Shown here piece after piece: positions 10,873-23,882 of a stretch of 64,000 nt of DNA. The position numbers were made by a program, and so were the translations under genes. Each line of letters opens with the position of its first letter. The stretch's first letter is position 1. Origin of the DNA: CAVSJR01 sp963728285. Lineage in GTDB: Bacteria > Actinomycetota > UBA4738 > HRBIN12. The stretch spans positions 62,001-126,000 of the forward strand of contig CAVSJR010000005.1 of NCBI GenBank assembly GCA_963728285.1. The letters run 5' to 3'. A model generated the notes under the pieces. It made no database searches, was not told where the DNA came from, and was given only the letters and a program-made list of their open reading frames with translations.

Positions 10873-11221
10873 CTAGGCGGCCTCAGTCTGCCCGAGCTCC
10901 ACGATCTTGCGGATGGCGCTGGCGCGGCGACGAAAGCACTGTCGACGGGAGATCCCGAGGGCTTTGCCGATGTCCTCGGGGAGGAGCTGCACCACGTACC
11001 AGAGGAAGAGAAGCCGGCGGTCCCGGTCGGCCAAGCTGGGCCACGCGGCTGCACAGCTCACCTCGGACCGCGAGGCTGTCCAGCAGCCCCGAGCGGAAGC
11101 CGTCGGAGAACTCGGTCTTTCGGCGCGCGCCGCCCACCTGAAGGATCGACGTGGACGTGGGCTGCCACCAGTCCGTGAACATGAGGAGACAGGTGATGAC
11201 CTGCTCCGGGGAATCGAGCAC
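10873..11221 (-). CDS. Small sigma-region-4-like DNA-binding protein (frameshifted)
   Basis: This protein of about 115 residues is unrecognised as a named gene. GTG 11221 has a perfect AGGAGG five bases upstream, and a promoter lies at 11242-11270. The N-terminal half (EQVITCLLMFTDWWQPTSTS) resembles nothing I know. After a frame change near 11045 the C-terminal half reads DRDRRLLFLWYVVQLLPEDI then GKALGISRRQCFRRRASAIR, a helix-turn-helix of the sigma-70 region 4 type. No region 2 is present, so it is not a complete sigma factor. As first gene of the exporter/glycosyltransferase transcription unit it may regulate that unit. This is inference from position. Confidence 0.6.
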
Positions 11222-11241
11222 GCAAACCTCCTCGACGGTAG

Positions 11242-11270
11242 AAGCTATTGCCGGATGCGATGACGCACAA
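11242..11270 (-). promoter_or_regulatory. Promoter for the export/glycosyltransferase operon
   Basis: On the minus strand TTGTGC (11270-11265), a 17-base spacer and TAGCTT (11247-11242) form a good -35/-10 pair. It lies 21 bases upstream of GTG 11221 and between two genes of the same strand, so it may start a separate message for the small regulator, ABC exporter and glycosyltransferases. Confidence 0.6.
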
Positions 11271-11316
11271 GGTGGGGAAATCCCTCACACCGAGAGTGAC
11301 AAGACCGTGGGGATGA

Positions 11317-12828
11317 TCACCCGTTCGCGGTCAGGGCCACGCCCGCCACCGGCGCATCGAGCCGCTCCAAGAGCTCCGCGGTCTGCTCCGCCTCGTCCAT
11401 GGTCGTCTTGCCCGCCCGCGCGACGAGCAACACCGCGTCGGCCTCCGACAGGAGATACGTGGCGTCGCCGCCGGCCAGCAGGGGTGCGGCGTCCACCAGC
11501 ACGACGTCCGCGGCCTGGCGGGCCTCATCCAGCACGCGCAACATCCGCTCGGAGCTGATCAGCCGGTTCGGATTGTCCGTCGGGTGCCCGCTCGGAATGA
11601 CCTTCAGGTTCGGCAGTGGCGTGCTCTGCGCGACGGACTGCAGCAGCCCGCTACCGTTGCCGGACGTGAGCGTGTCGGAGAGGCCCGGCTGGTCCGGCGC
11701 GCGCAGCAACTTGTGGACGAGCGGCCGCCGAAGGTCGCACGACACCACGAGCACCTTTCTTCCACTCTCGGCGTAGCTTGCCGCCAGGCTCCCAACGACC
11801 CGCGACTTGCCCTCGGCCGATCCGGGGCTCGTGATGAGGAAGAGCTGTCCCGGCGGCGCCCGGTGGCCGTTCCCTCCGGGCGGGCCGCTCGACCCCCCGC
11901 CGGGGCCGAGCTGGGCCGCAAGCAGCCGAAACGGCTGCACCGTCGGCGAGACGCGCCCGTCGTCGTCGACGACGGCTCGGCGCTCGCGTCGGCGAAGCGA
12001 CGGGATCTCGGCCAGAACGGGCAACCGGAACGAGCGCTCGGCGCCGGCCCTCGTGCGGATCCGCCGGTCGAAGCGCTCCAGGACGAGGGCCAGGGCGAGT
12101 CCCGCCAGGAGACCCAGCGCGCCGCCGACGGCCAGGCGGCCCGCCGTCGACAGCGGGCCGAGCAGCTGGTCGCCCTCGATCGGCGTGGCCGATGCCGGTT
12201 GCAGGATGCCGAGCGGCGACGGGGCGAACGTCTCCTCCGTGGCCGCGGCGTGCTGCGTAACGAGGAGGCCGTACTGCTGAATCGCGGCATCCCGTTCCGC
12301 GGTCAGGGTCTCGACCTCCCTCGCGTTGGCGCTCGCGATGCGGTCCTCGAGCTCCGCGATGTCGTCCCTCTGCTGGTCGATCTGGTCCTGCAATCGTTCG
12401 GCAGTCTTCTCCGTCGAGGAGTTCCTGCCCTGGTCGACCCAGTCGACGAGCTCGCGGGCGAATGTGTTGGCGAGGCGTTCTGCCTGCTGGGCGCTGGACC
12501 CCTGCGGCGACGATCCACAGGATGCCCGTTCCCTGGTCCGGCGACGCGGCGACGCGTCTGGCGAGGTCCGACGGACTACCCTCGTAGTTGAGTTCGGCGG
12601 CGACGCGGCGCGGGACCTCGCCGAGCGTCGTCAGCGCCGCAAGCGTCGCGAGGTTGGTGATCGCCGGGATCGGTAGACCCAAGGATCGGCGTTCCCGCCT
12701 CGAACCCTCCAGATGTAGACGGACCCGACGGATCTGGTGAGCCATGCGCCGAGCATTCCCAGCGCAACGGCGGCGACGATGATGAACCAGCGGCGGCGAA
12801 GTCCGCCTAGGTAGTCGACGCGCTCCAC
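11317..12828 (-). CDS. Wzz/BY-kinase-like polysaccharide chain-length protein (frameshifted)
   Basis: This is a fusion of a Wzz-type membrane domain and a bacterial tyrosine-kinase-like ATPase that usually controls polymer length and export. GTG 12828 has GAGAGGAG upstream. The first hydrophobic segment is RRRWFIIVAAVALGMLGAWL, the second is LAVGGALGLLAGLALALVLE, with a coiled-coil stretch (QDQIDQQRDDIAELEDRIAS) between. The ATPase half has ITSPGSAEGKSRVVGSLAAS as Walker A, VLVVSCDLRRPLVHKLL as Walker A-prime and ADVVLVDAAPLLAGGDA as Walker B. Two frame changes lie near 12690 and 12480. The protein ends at GVALTANG without the tyrosine-rich tail of classical Wzc/CapB kinases, so it may not autophosphorylate in the usual way. 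Confidence 0.85.
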
Positions 12829-13388
12829 GCGCGACTCCTCTCGATCCGCTCGCCGTACAGGAAGGCGGCCGCAGCCTGGTTCGGGACGCCCAGCTTGGCG
12901 AAGATCCTCGTCTTGTGGCGCTCCACGGTCTTGGGGCTGATGCCGAGCTGCTTGGCGACCTGCTTTCCGGAGCGACCCTTGGCGATCAGCCGAAGGACCT
13001 CCTGCTCGCGCTCCGTCAGCGTCGCCGTCGCCTCGGGCGACCGAGAGCCGGGTGCGAGAGCCGCCGCCAGCGTGGCGACGGGCGCGTGCGTCGGCACCCG
13101 CAGTCCTTCTTCTTCTCCGTCCTCGGCCTCGTTCACGACGTCGCCGTTTCCGTCGCCCAGAAAAACCACGCGGACGCCCATCCGTCGTAGCTTGCCTGCG
13201 GCCGGGAGGGCGCCGGGGAGCGCCGGGTCGATCGCCACCGCATACGCCTGGGCGCCGAGTCGTTCTGCATCCCTCGCGGCCGTGGTCGCACCGAGCGAGA
13301 CGATGCCGGGATAGCGGGCCAGGGCCGCGGAGATTCCCTCGGCCACCATCGCCTCCCGATGGGCCACCACGACCGCCCGAGCGATCAT
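12807..13388 (-). CDS. LuxR/NarL-type response regulator-like transcription factor
   Basis: Intact 193-residue protein. The C-terminal 65 residues are a clear LuxR helix-turn-helix: LTEREQEVLRLIAKGRSGKQ, then VAKQLGISPKTVERHKTRIF. The N-terminal part has the size and beta-alpha pattern of a receiver domain (VVVAHREAMVAEGISAALAR), but the acidic pocket is weak: the position expected to hold the phosphorylated Asp reads AVAIDPALPG, and the residues after it depart from the family. It may be phosphorylated by an unlinked kinase or act without phosphorylation. ATG 13388 overlaps the epimerase stop (ATGA), and its own stop lies 22 bases inside the chain-length gene, so it is cotranscribed with both and is a plausible local regulator. 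Confidence 0.85.
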   Translation of the reverse strand: MIARAVVVAHREAMVAEGISAALARYPGIVSLGATTAARDAERLGAQAYAVAIDPALPGALPAAGKLRRMGVRVVFLGDGNGDVVNEAEDGEEEGLRVPTHAPVATLAAALAPGSRSPEATATLTEREQEVLRLIAKGRSGKQVAKQLGISPKTVERHKTRIFAKLGVPNQAAAAFLYGERIERSRAWSASTT

Positions 13389-15334
13389 CCGGCGCCCTCG
13401 ATCATCACGACGGGTGGGCGCGGGTCCGCGGCCAGTGCCTTCAGCCGGTCGGCGAGCTCCTCCGTCCGCCCCTCGCTCATGAGGAGCTCGAGCTCGGCCA
13501 TCGCCCGGCGCAAGGTGGGCCGGTCCGGGACGGCCGGCCTGGCGGCCACGATGCCCGGGTGCCCGCTGGGCACCGACTCGTCATCCGGGTCGACGAGATC
13601 CTCGATCAGCTTCTCGCCGGGACGAGCGCCAATGATCTCGATCGGGACATCGCGGCCCGGCACCAGGCCGGAGAGTCGGATGAGCCGGCGGGCGAGGTCC
13701 GGGATGCTGACCGGCTGCCCCATCTCGAGGGTGAGGACCTCGCCTCCCTGCGACAGCGCGGACGCCTGCAGCACCAGCTCGACGGCCTCCTGGATGCTCA
13801 TGAAGTACCGCGTCATCGACGCGTCGGTGACGGTCACGGGCCCGCCGACGGCGATCTGCCCGAGGAACGTCGGGATGACGCTGCCCCGGCTCCCGAGGAC
13901 GTTGCCGAAGCGCACTGCGCAGAAGGTCGTGCCGCGCCCATGGACGCTCCGCACGATCTGCTCCGCGAACCACTTCGTCGCGCCCATCACGCTCACCGGC
14001 CGAACCGCCTTGTCGGTGGAGATGAGGACGAATCGCTCCACCCCCGCGGCGACCGCCGCGTCGACGACGTTGGCCGTGCCGAACACGTTCGTGAGGACGG
14101 CCTCCCCCGGAAACGCCTCGAGCAGCGGGACGTGCTTGTGGGCGGCGGCGTGAAACACGATCTCCGGACGGCGAGCGAGGAGGACCTCGAGCATCCGGTC
14201 GCGATCGCGGACGTCGGCGAGCACCGCACTGGCGGTCGCGCCGGCCAGCTGCAGCACGGCCTCGTGCAGCAGCGTCTCGTCGTGGTCGAGGACGATGAGC
14301 TCCGAGGGCTCGAAGCCGGAGACCTGCCGTGCGATCTCCGAGCCGATCGATCCCCCGGCCCCCGTCACGAGGACGCGGCGACCCCGGAGCACTGCCTCGA
14401 GGCCCTCGAGGTCGGTCGCGACCTGTTGGCGGCCGAGGAGGTCCTCGATCTGGAGGTCGCGGATGTCGCGGGCGGTGATGCGCCCGCCGACGATCTCCCG
14501 TACCGACGGCAGCACCCGGAGCGGGACATCCCCCTGCTCGCACAGCGCCGACACCTGTCGCACCAGGTCGCCCGTCGCCGAGGGGATCGCCAGGAGTACC
14601 TCGTCGACGTCGAGGCGATCCGCGAAGGCGGGCAGCTCTTCGGTCCTGCCGAGGATCGGAACGCCGTGCAGGGAACGCGACGCCTTGCGCCGATCGTCGT
14701 CGAGGATGCCGACGGCCTCGAGCCCGAGCGAGGGGTTGTGAAGGATGTCGTTGAGGACCATGGCGCCCGCGTCCCCGGCGCCGACGATCAGCACCCTCCT
14801 CGCCTCGCGATCGGCGGCCGGCCGATGAAACGCCAGGAGCCGGCTCTGAAAGCGAATCGCGCCGAAGGCGAGCAGGGATAGGACCGCCCCGAGGCCGACG
14901 ACCGAGATCGGGAGCGGCCTCGGAACGCCCGCGAGGAGGACGATGCCGACGATGACGGCCCCCGCGGCCAGCCCGGCGACCGCGACCCGGCGAGCCTCGC
15001 GGACGCTCGCGTAGCGCCACATCTGTCCGTACAGCCCGAACGCGAGGTTGGCTCCCAAGTGGACTGCGGCGGCGACGGGGATGAACTCCCAGAAATTTCG
15101 CCAATACGAGTCGGGCACCGCCCCGTCGAACCGAAGGACGAGGGGTCCGAGGTACGCCGGCAGGACCGCGCAGACGTCCATTGCGGCGAGGGGAGCGTCG
15201 CGCCGGATGCTGGCGGCCATCCGAGCGCGCCATCCGCGTCCCGTCACAAGGGAAGAGGCCCACCTCCATGGACGGCCGAACCGATGGGACCTTCGCCCAG
15301 GCTGCGCTCGCTCGAGCGCTCGAGAACGGTCCAC
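13385..15334 (-). CDS. Membrane-bound nucleotide-sugar 4,6-dehydratase/epimerase (FlaA1/CapD/WbpM family)
   Basis: Intact protein of about 649 residues. The start is GTG 15334, chosen because AGGAGG lies six to seven bases upstream. After a basic N-terminus come about four hydrophobic segments (for example VRRVAVAGLAAGAVIVGIVL-like residues near 110-130), a first Rossmann region RRVLIVGAGDAGAMVLNDIL, and a second, catalytic Rossmann domain RRVLVTGAGGSIGSEIARQV. The dehydratase core shows FHAAAHKHVPLLE and LISTDKAVRPVSVMGATK, where the family replaces the usual SDR YxxxK Tyr by Met, as in FlaA1/PglF-type dehydratases. It probably makes a UDP-4-keto-6-deoxy sugar at the membrane, feeding the aminotransferase downstream. 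Confidence 0.9.
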   Translation of the reverse strand: MDRSRALERAQPGRRSHRFGRPWRWASSLVTGRGWRARMAASIRRDAPLAAMDVCAVLPAYLGPLVLRFDGAVPDSYWRNFWEFIPVAAAVHLGANLAFGLYGQMWRYASVREARRVAVAGLAAGAVIVGIVLLAGVPRPLPISVVGLGAVLSLLAFGAIRFQSRLLAFHRPAADREARRVLIVGAGDAGAMVLNDILHNPSLGLEAVGILDDDRRKASRSLHGVPILGRTEELPAFADRLDVDEVLLAIPSATGDLVRQVSALCEQGDVPLRVLPSVREIVGGRITARDIRDLQIEDLLGRQQVATDLEGLEAVLRGRRVLVTGAGGSIGSEIARQVSGFEPSELIVLDHDETLLHEAVLQLAGATASAVLADVRDRDRMLEVLLARRPEIVFHAAAHKHVPLLEAFPGEAVLTNVFGTANVVDAAVAAGVERFVLISTDKAVRPVSVMGATKWFAEQIVRSVHGRGTTFCAVRFGNVLGSRGSVIPTFLGQIAVGGPVTVTDASMTRYFMSIQEAVELVLQASALSQGGEVLTLEMGQPVSIPDLARRLIRLSGLVPGRDVPIEIIGARPGEKLIEDLVDPDDESVPSGHPGIVAARPAVPDRPTLRRAMAELELLMSEGRTEELADRLKALAADPRPPVVMIEGAG

Positions 15335-15366
15335 CGGGGCTCCTCCTGGGGGATGGGGAAGTGCGG

Positions 15367-15395
15367 ACTGTAGGATGCGAGTCATCTACGCGCAA
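15367..15395 (-). promoter_or_regulatory. Promoter for epimerase-LuxR-chain-length operon
   Basis: On the minus strand TTGCGC (15395-15390), a 17-base spacer and TACAGT (15372-15367) form a plausible sigma-70-type promoter. The first base of the message would fall about 30 bases before GTG 15334, leaving room for the AGGAGG ribosome-binding site. Confidence 0.6.
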
Positions 15396-15718
15396 TCGCC
15401 CACATGCGCTACGGCAAACCCCTTCGCCTGGCCGGGCTACCGCAGACGCTGGATCCCGATCCTCCCGGCTGGCCGGCGCGCCTGCGGCAGGCCTTCACGC
15501 TGCTCGTTTGCCGTGGGCGAGGCCAGACACGGGGCACCGAAAATAGGCCGTTTGCCGACGTAGTCACGGCAGATTTCTCCTCCTACGCCGTTCCCATCCT
15601 CGCACCGTACTGTTATCTTCCCGCGCATCACGCATTTGACGTAGGCAATCTCACGGGTCGGCATTGCCGGGGGAGCGACTCCGGCCCCGAAGGGTCTAGC
15701 CCGAGGTCGGAGGTCAGG
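15396..15718. other. Divergent intergenic region
   Basis: This region separates the minus-strand polysaccharide operon from the plus-strand surface-protein gene. No protein-coding sequence is convincing. Toward its right end are two possible stems, GGCAAT/ATTGCC (15652-15671 area) and GGGG/CCCC just after it, followed by GGAGG before ATG 15719. They may form a structured leader, but I could not match them to a known riboswitch class. A weak extended -10 (TGTTATCTT) lies near 15611. Confidence 0.4.
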
Positions 15719-18700
15719 ATGGTCGGTCGCAAAGCGCGTCACCCCGGGTCCATCAGGCGCATCCTGTCGGGGGCGCTGCCCCTGTTGGTGCTCGCGACGA
15801 TGCTCGCCCACGCTCCCGCCGCGCAGGCGGCCGGCGGCCCCACGATCGCGAGCGACAAGCCCGACTACCGGGCGGGCGAGGTCGTCACGCTCACGGGAGC
15901 GGACTGGGTCCCCGGCGAGACCGTCGTGGTCGAGGTGGCCGACGAGGGCGGCGGGACCTGGAGCTGGGCCAGCGACGAGCAGACGCCCGATGACAGCGAC
16001 GCCATCGTCGCGGACGGCGCCGGATCGTTCACGGTGAGCCTCACGCTGCCGTCCTGGTACGTCCCGCTGTACACGGTCCGAGCGACCGGCACGGCATCGG
16101 GCCTCGCGGAGACGACGTTCTCGGACGCGGGGGAGATCCAGTACAGCAACTTCGAGGGCGAGATCGCGCCCCAGGGCAGCAACAACTGGACCAACGGCAA
16201 CATCGCCGGGTACAAGGAGGGCGACACCGTTCGGTTCCGCCTCGATCTGGATTCCGATCCCGGCACGTTGAGCGGCGACCTCCTCATCGGCTACACGAGC
16301 GACCCGGCGTGCCGGTTCTTCACGTTCGAGAATCCCACGAACGTCGTCGGTCGACTTCGATCGGTCCACGGATGCGATCGATCCCGGGGCAGGGTTCAGC
16401 GCGACGCTCGTTCCGGGTCCCACCCAGGACGGGGACGATGCCGTCGCCACACTTCCAGCTCTCCTCGACCGCCCAGCTCGCGGTGCGGCTGAACTTCACG
16501 CTGCATCTTTCGGACGGCGCCGCCTCGTGCGCGAGCGGATCGAGCCAGCACGTCGAGGTCAACGACGCAACGGGAGACATCAAGGACTCGGGCAAGAAGT
16601 CGCTGCCGATCCCGTCATCGGCCGTCGCGCCGGTGACCGATATCGCCATCACGAAGCAGGCGCCGCAAGCGGGGGTGATCGGCCAGCCGATCTCCTACAC
16701 GCTCACCGTCACGAACCTCGACTCCATGACCACCGCGAATGCGGTCGTCGTGACCGACACGCTCCCGACGGGCGTGACCTTCGTGTCCGGGGCGTGGACG
16801 AAGACGGCTCCGGTCGGCGCCGGCACCTGCACGAACGCCGCGCAGACGGTCACCTGCACCATCGGCAATCTCGCCGGAGGTGCCTCGGCCTCCATCACGA
16901 TCACCGGGACGATCGCCGCCGATCAATCGCTGTGTGGGACGACCCTGACCAATACGGCCTCGGCGACGACGACCACCTTGCAGTCCAATACCCAGAACGA
17001 CCAGGCGCAGGCGAGCACGACGATCGCCTCCTGCGAGGCGGCACCCTCGATCGAGGTGACGAAGAGCCCCAGCCCCTCCTCGGTCGACGAGCCGGGCGGC
17101 CCGGTGACCTTCACGGTCTCGGTGAAGAACACCTCCGGACCCACCGACCCGGTGACGATCACCTCCCTCACCGACGACATCCACGGCGACCTGCACGGCC
17201 AGGGGACCTGCTCGGTGCCCCAGACGATCGCCCCCGGCAACACCTACACCTGCACCTTCACCGCCACGGTGAGCGGCGACGCCGGTGACTCGGAGACCGA
17301 CACGGTGACCGCCGCCGGCCAAGACGACGAGCAGACCGCCGTCTCCGACGAGGCCAGCGCCACCGTCACGGTCAACGACGTGAAGCCCACGATCGAGGTG
17401 ACCAAGGACGCCACGCCGACGACCGTCACCACCCCCGGCGGCACGGTGACCTTCGCCGTCTCGGTGAAGAACACCTCCCCGGAGCCGGTCACCCTGACGA
17501 GCCTCACCGACGACGTCCACGGCGATCTCGACGGCCAGGGGACCTGCTCGGTGCCCCAGACGATCGCGGCCGGCGACACCTACACCTGTTCGTTCACCGC
17601 CACGGTGAGCGGTGCCGCCGGTGACTCCGAGACCGACACCGTCACCGCCACGGTCTCCGACGACGACGACAACACCGCCACCGGCTCGGACGACGCCACC
17701 GTCACGGTGCGCGAGGCGGCACCCTCGATCGAGGTGACGAAGAGCCCCAGCCCCTCCTCGGTCGACGAGCCGGGCGGCCCGGTGACCTTCACGGTCTCGG
17801 TGAAGAACACCTCCGGACCCACCGACCCGGTGACGATCACCTCGCTCACCGACGACATCCACGGCGACCTGCACGGCCAGGGGACCTGCTCGGTGCCCCA
17901 GCTGATCACCCCCGGCAACACCTACACCTGCACCTTCACCGCCACGGTGAGCGGCGACGCCGGTGACTCGGAGACCGACACCGTCACCGCCGCCGGCCAA
18001 GACGACGAGCAGACCGGCGTCTCCGACGAGGCCAGCGCCACCGTCACGGTCAACGACGTGAAGCCCACGATCGAGGTGACCAAGGACGCCACGCCCACGA
18101 CCGTCACCACCCCCGGCGGCACGGTGACCTTCGCCGTCTCGGTGAAGAACACCTCCCCGGAGCCGGTCACCCTGACGAGCCTCACCGACGACGTCCACGG
18201 CAACCTCGACGGCCAGGGGACCTGCGACGTGCCCCAGACGATCGCGGCCGGCGACACCTACACCTGTTCGTTCACCGCCACGGTGAGCGGCGCCGCCGGT
18301 CGACTCCGAGACCGACACCGTCACCGCCACGGTCTCCGACGACGACGACAACACCGCCACCGGCTCGGACGACGCCACCGTCACGGTGCGCGAGGCGGCA
18401 CCCTCGATCGAGGTGACGAAGAGCCCCAGCCCCTCCTCGGTCGACGAGCCGGGCGGCCCGGTGACCTTCACGGTCTCGGTGAAGAACACCTCCGGACCCA
18501 CCGACCCGGTGACGATCACCTCGCTCACCGACGACATCCACGGCGACCTGCACGGCCAGGGGACCTGCTCGGTGCCCCAGACGATCACCCCCGGCAACAC
18601 CTACACCTGCACCTTCACCGCCACGGTGAGCGGCGACGCCGGTGACTCGGAGACCGACACCGTCACCGCCGCCGGCCAAGACGACGAGCAGACCGCCGTC

Positions 18701-20179
18701 TCCGACGAGGCCAGCGCCACCGTCACGGTCAACGACGTGAAGCCCACGATCGAGGTGACCAAGGACGCCACGCCCACGACCGTCACCACCCCCGGCGGCA
18801 CGGTGACCTTCGCCGTCTCGGTGAAGAACACCTCCCCGGAGCCGGTCACCCTGACGAGCCTCACCGACGACGTCCACGGCAACCTCGACGGCCAGGGGAC
18901 CTGCACGTGCCCCAGACGATCGCGGCCGGCGACACCTACACCTGTTCGTTCACCGCCACGGTGAGCGGCGCCGGCCGTCGACTCCGAGACCGACACCGTC
19001 ACCGCCACGGTCTCCGACGACGACGACAACACCGCCACCGGCTCGGACGACGCCACCGTCACGGTGCGCGAGGCGGCACCCTCGATCGAGGTGACGAAGA
19101 GCCCCAGCCCCTCCTCGGTCGACGAGCCGGGCGGCCCGGTGACCTTCACGGTCTCGGTGAAGAACACCTCCGGACCCACCGACCCGGTGACGATCACCTC
19201 GCTCACCGACGACATCCACGGCGACCTGGACGGCCAGGGGACCTGCTCGGTGCCCCAGCTGATCACCCCCGGCAACACCTACACCTGCACCTTCACCGCC
19301 ACGGTGAGCGGCGACGCCGGTGACTCGGAGACCGACACCGTGACCGCCGCCGGCCAAGACGACGAGCAGACCGCCGTCTCCGGCTCGGCGAGCGCCACCG
19401 TCACGGTCGCCGAGGGTCGGGGACCGCAGATCGACGTGGACAAGACCGCGAACCCGACGAGGGGGTTCTTCCGGTTCGACCGCATCACCTACACGATCGT
19501 GGTCACCAACGAGGGACCCGATCCGGTCACCCTGACCTACCTGCGCGACGATCAGTACGGCAACGTGAACGGCAGGGGAGACTGCCGGCTTCCGCAGGTG
19601 ATCCAGCCCGGCGCATCCTACGTCTGCCGCTTCGTCGGCGATGTTCAGGGTGACCCCGGGGACACGTTCGTGGACGTGGTCACGGCGAAGGCCTACGACG
19701 CGCAATCCCGCGAGGCGACCGACTCCGACGACGCGTCGGTCTACCTGTACTGGCACGGGCGCACCGCCGCATACTGGAGGACGCACCTCTCCAACTGGCC
19801 CTCCTTCTCCATCGTCAACTTCAAGGGCCGCTCGGTGAGCGTCGGGCCCAACACGAAGGTCACCGACGTCTTCAAGGTCCCGTCGACGCTGCTTCACAAC
19901 GGGGTCCTCGACCTCGACAACGACGGATCGGCGGACACGCTGCGCAAGGCGCTCGCGTACTCGGACGGCCCCCAGCTGGCCGGAGGCGCCCGGACCCTGC
20001 TTCGCCAGGCGACGGCCGGGCTGCTGAACAGGGCCCGGTACACCGACGGCTACCCCCCGTTCGGCTACACGACGAAGGACCTGCTGGCGGGCGTCAACTC
20101 GGCCCTGGGCACACAGCTGCGGAGCAAGTACCTCTCCGTCGCCTCCATGCTCGCCGGCTGGAACAACGGGGTCGCCTGA
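15719..20179 (+). CDS. Large secreted repeat protein with tandem disulfide-type DUF11-like domains (frameshifted)
   Basis: This is a cell-surface or secreted fibre-like protein of nearly 1,490 residues. ATG 15719 follows GGAGG; residues 1-40 form a signal peptide (ILSGALPLLVLATMLAHAPA, cut near AQA-AG). An N-terminal Ig-like domain (TIASDKPDYRAGEVVTLTGA) is followed by one canonical DUF11-like repeat (VTDTLPTGVTFVSGAW). Then seven alternating A and B modules of about 113 residues follow, each with VTFxVSVKNTS and a paired-cysteine motif GTCSVPQTIxxGxTYTCxF. A divergent eighth module comes next. The C-terminal 120 residues contain GRTAAYWRTHLSNWP, related to the YWKNH domain often found at the end of secreted repeat proteins. 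Frame breaks occur near 16350, 16440, 18300, 18903 and 18973. No LPxTG anchor is present. Confidence 0.85.
17035..17712 (+). repeat. 678-bp tandem repeat, copy 1 (modules A1+B1)
   Basis: First copy of a long direct repeat inside the surface-protein gene, made of module A (starts at the Glu-Ala-Ala-Pro-Ser-Ile codons) and module B (starts near 17389 at Lys-Pro-Thr-Ile). It is nearly identical to the two following copies. Confidence 0.9.
17713..18391 (+). repeat. 678-bp tandem repeat, copy 2 (modules A2+B2)
   Basis: Second copy, 679 bases. It differs from copy 1 at a few positions and has one extra C near 18300 (GGTCGACTCC where copy 1 has GGTGACTCC), which breaks the reading frame. Confidence 0.9.
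18392..19069 (+). repeat. 678-bp tandem repeat, copy 3 (modules A3+B3)
   Basis: Third copy. It lacks one G near 18903 and carries the same extra C as copy 2 near 18977 together with a local GC rearrangement, so the frame is disturbed twice. Confidence 0.9.
19070..19408 (+). repeat. Partial fourth copy of the 678-bp repeat (module A4 only)
   Basis: Only module A is present; identity to A1-A3 ends near 19408, where the divergent final module begins. Confidence 0.88.
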
Positions 20180-20308
20180 CCGGGGCGGAGGCACGGCCCG
20201 GCCTCGGGCGGCCGGCGGAGCCGGGAACCGCCCGAACGGCGGGTTGACCCCGGGCCGATGCGGCGGTACCGTTTTGGCCGTCCCCTCAAGGGACCGTGGG
20301 CACAGGGG
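20180..20308. other. GC-rich spacer before rpoB promoter
   Basis: It contains GC-rich inverted segments (for example GCCCGGCCTCGGGC and GGCCGGCGGAGCC) after the surface-protein stop. They could form a terminator stem, but no T-tract follows, so no terminator is called. Confidence 0.3.
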
Positions 20309-20337
20309 TTGACTGTGCCTGCATTCGTGCGTACACT
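20309..20337 (+). promoter_or_regulatory. rpoB promoter
   Basis: TTGACT (20309-20314), a spacer of exactly 17 bases and TACACT (20332-20337) make a strong sigma-70-type promoter. It would give rpoBC a leader of about 80 bases and shows that rpoBC is not dependent on an upstream rplJL message here. Confidence 0.8.
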
Positions 20338-20347
20338 ATCCGATTGC

Positions 20348-20380
20348 CGTGCCGTCTTCTGCCGTCGTGCCGTCTTCTGC
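20348..20380 (+). repeat. 15-bp direct repeat in the rpoB leader
   Basis: CGTGCCGTCTTCTGC occurs at 20348-20362 and again at 20366-20380, an 18-base period just downstream of the predicted transcription start. Function unknown. Confidence 0.7.
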
Positions 20381-20425
20381 GTGGGGTCGCTTCGCGCACG
20401 TCTCGTTCCCTAGGGGGGATATTTC

Positions 20426-23882
<3,457 letters not shown>

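Noticed and set aside
15396..15718. A riboswitch (cyclic di-GMP or cyclic di-AMP type) before the surface-protein gene
   Set aside because: GGCAAACC and several short stems are present, but the conserved core elements of those classes do not line up in order.
17035..19408. A CRISPR array or mobile-element repeats
   Set aside because: The units are 678 bases, directly adjacent without spacers, and code for protein domains; no transposase or terminal inverted repeats are present.
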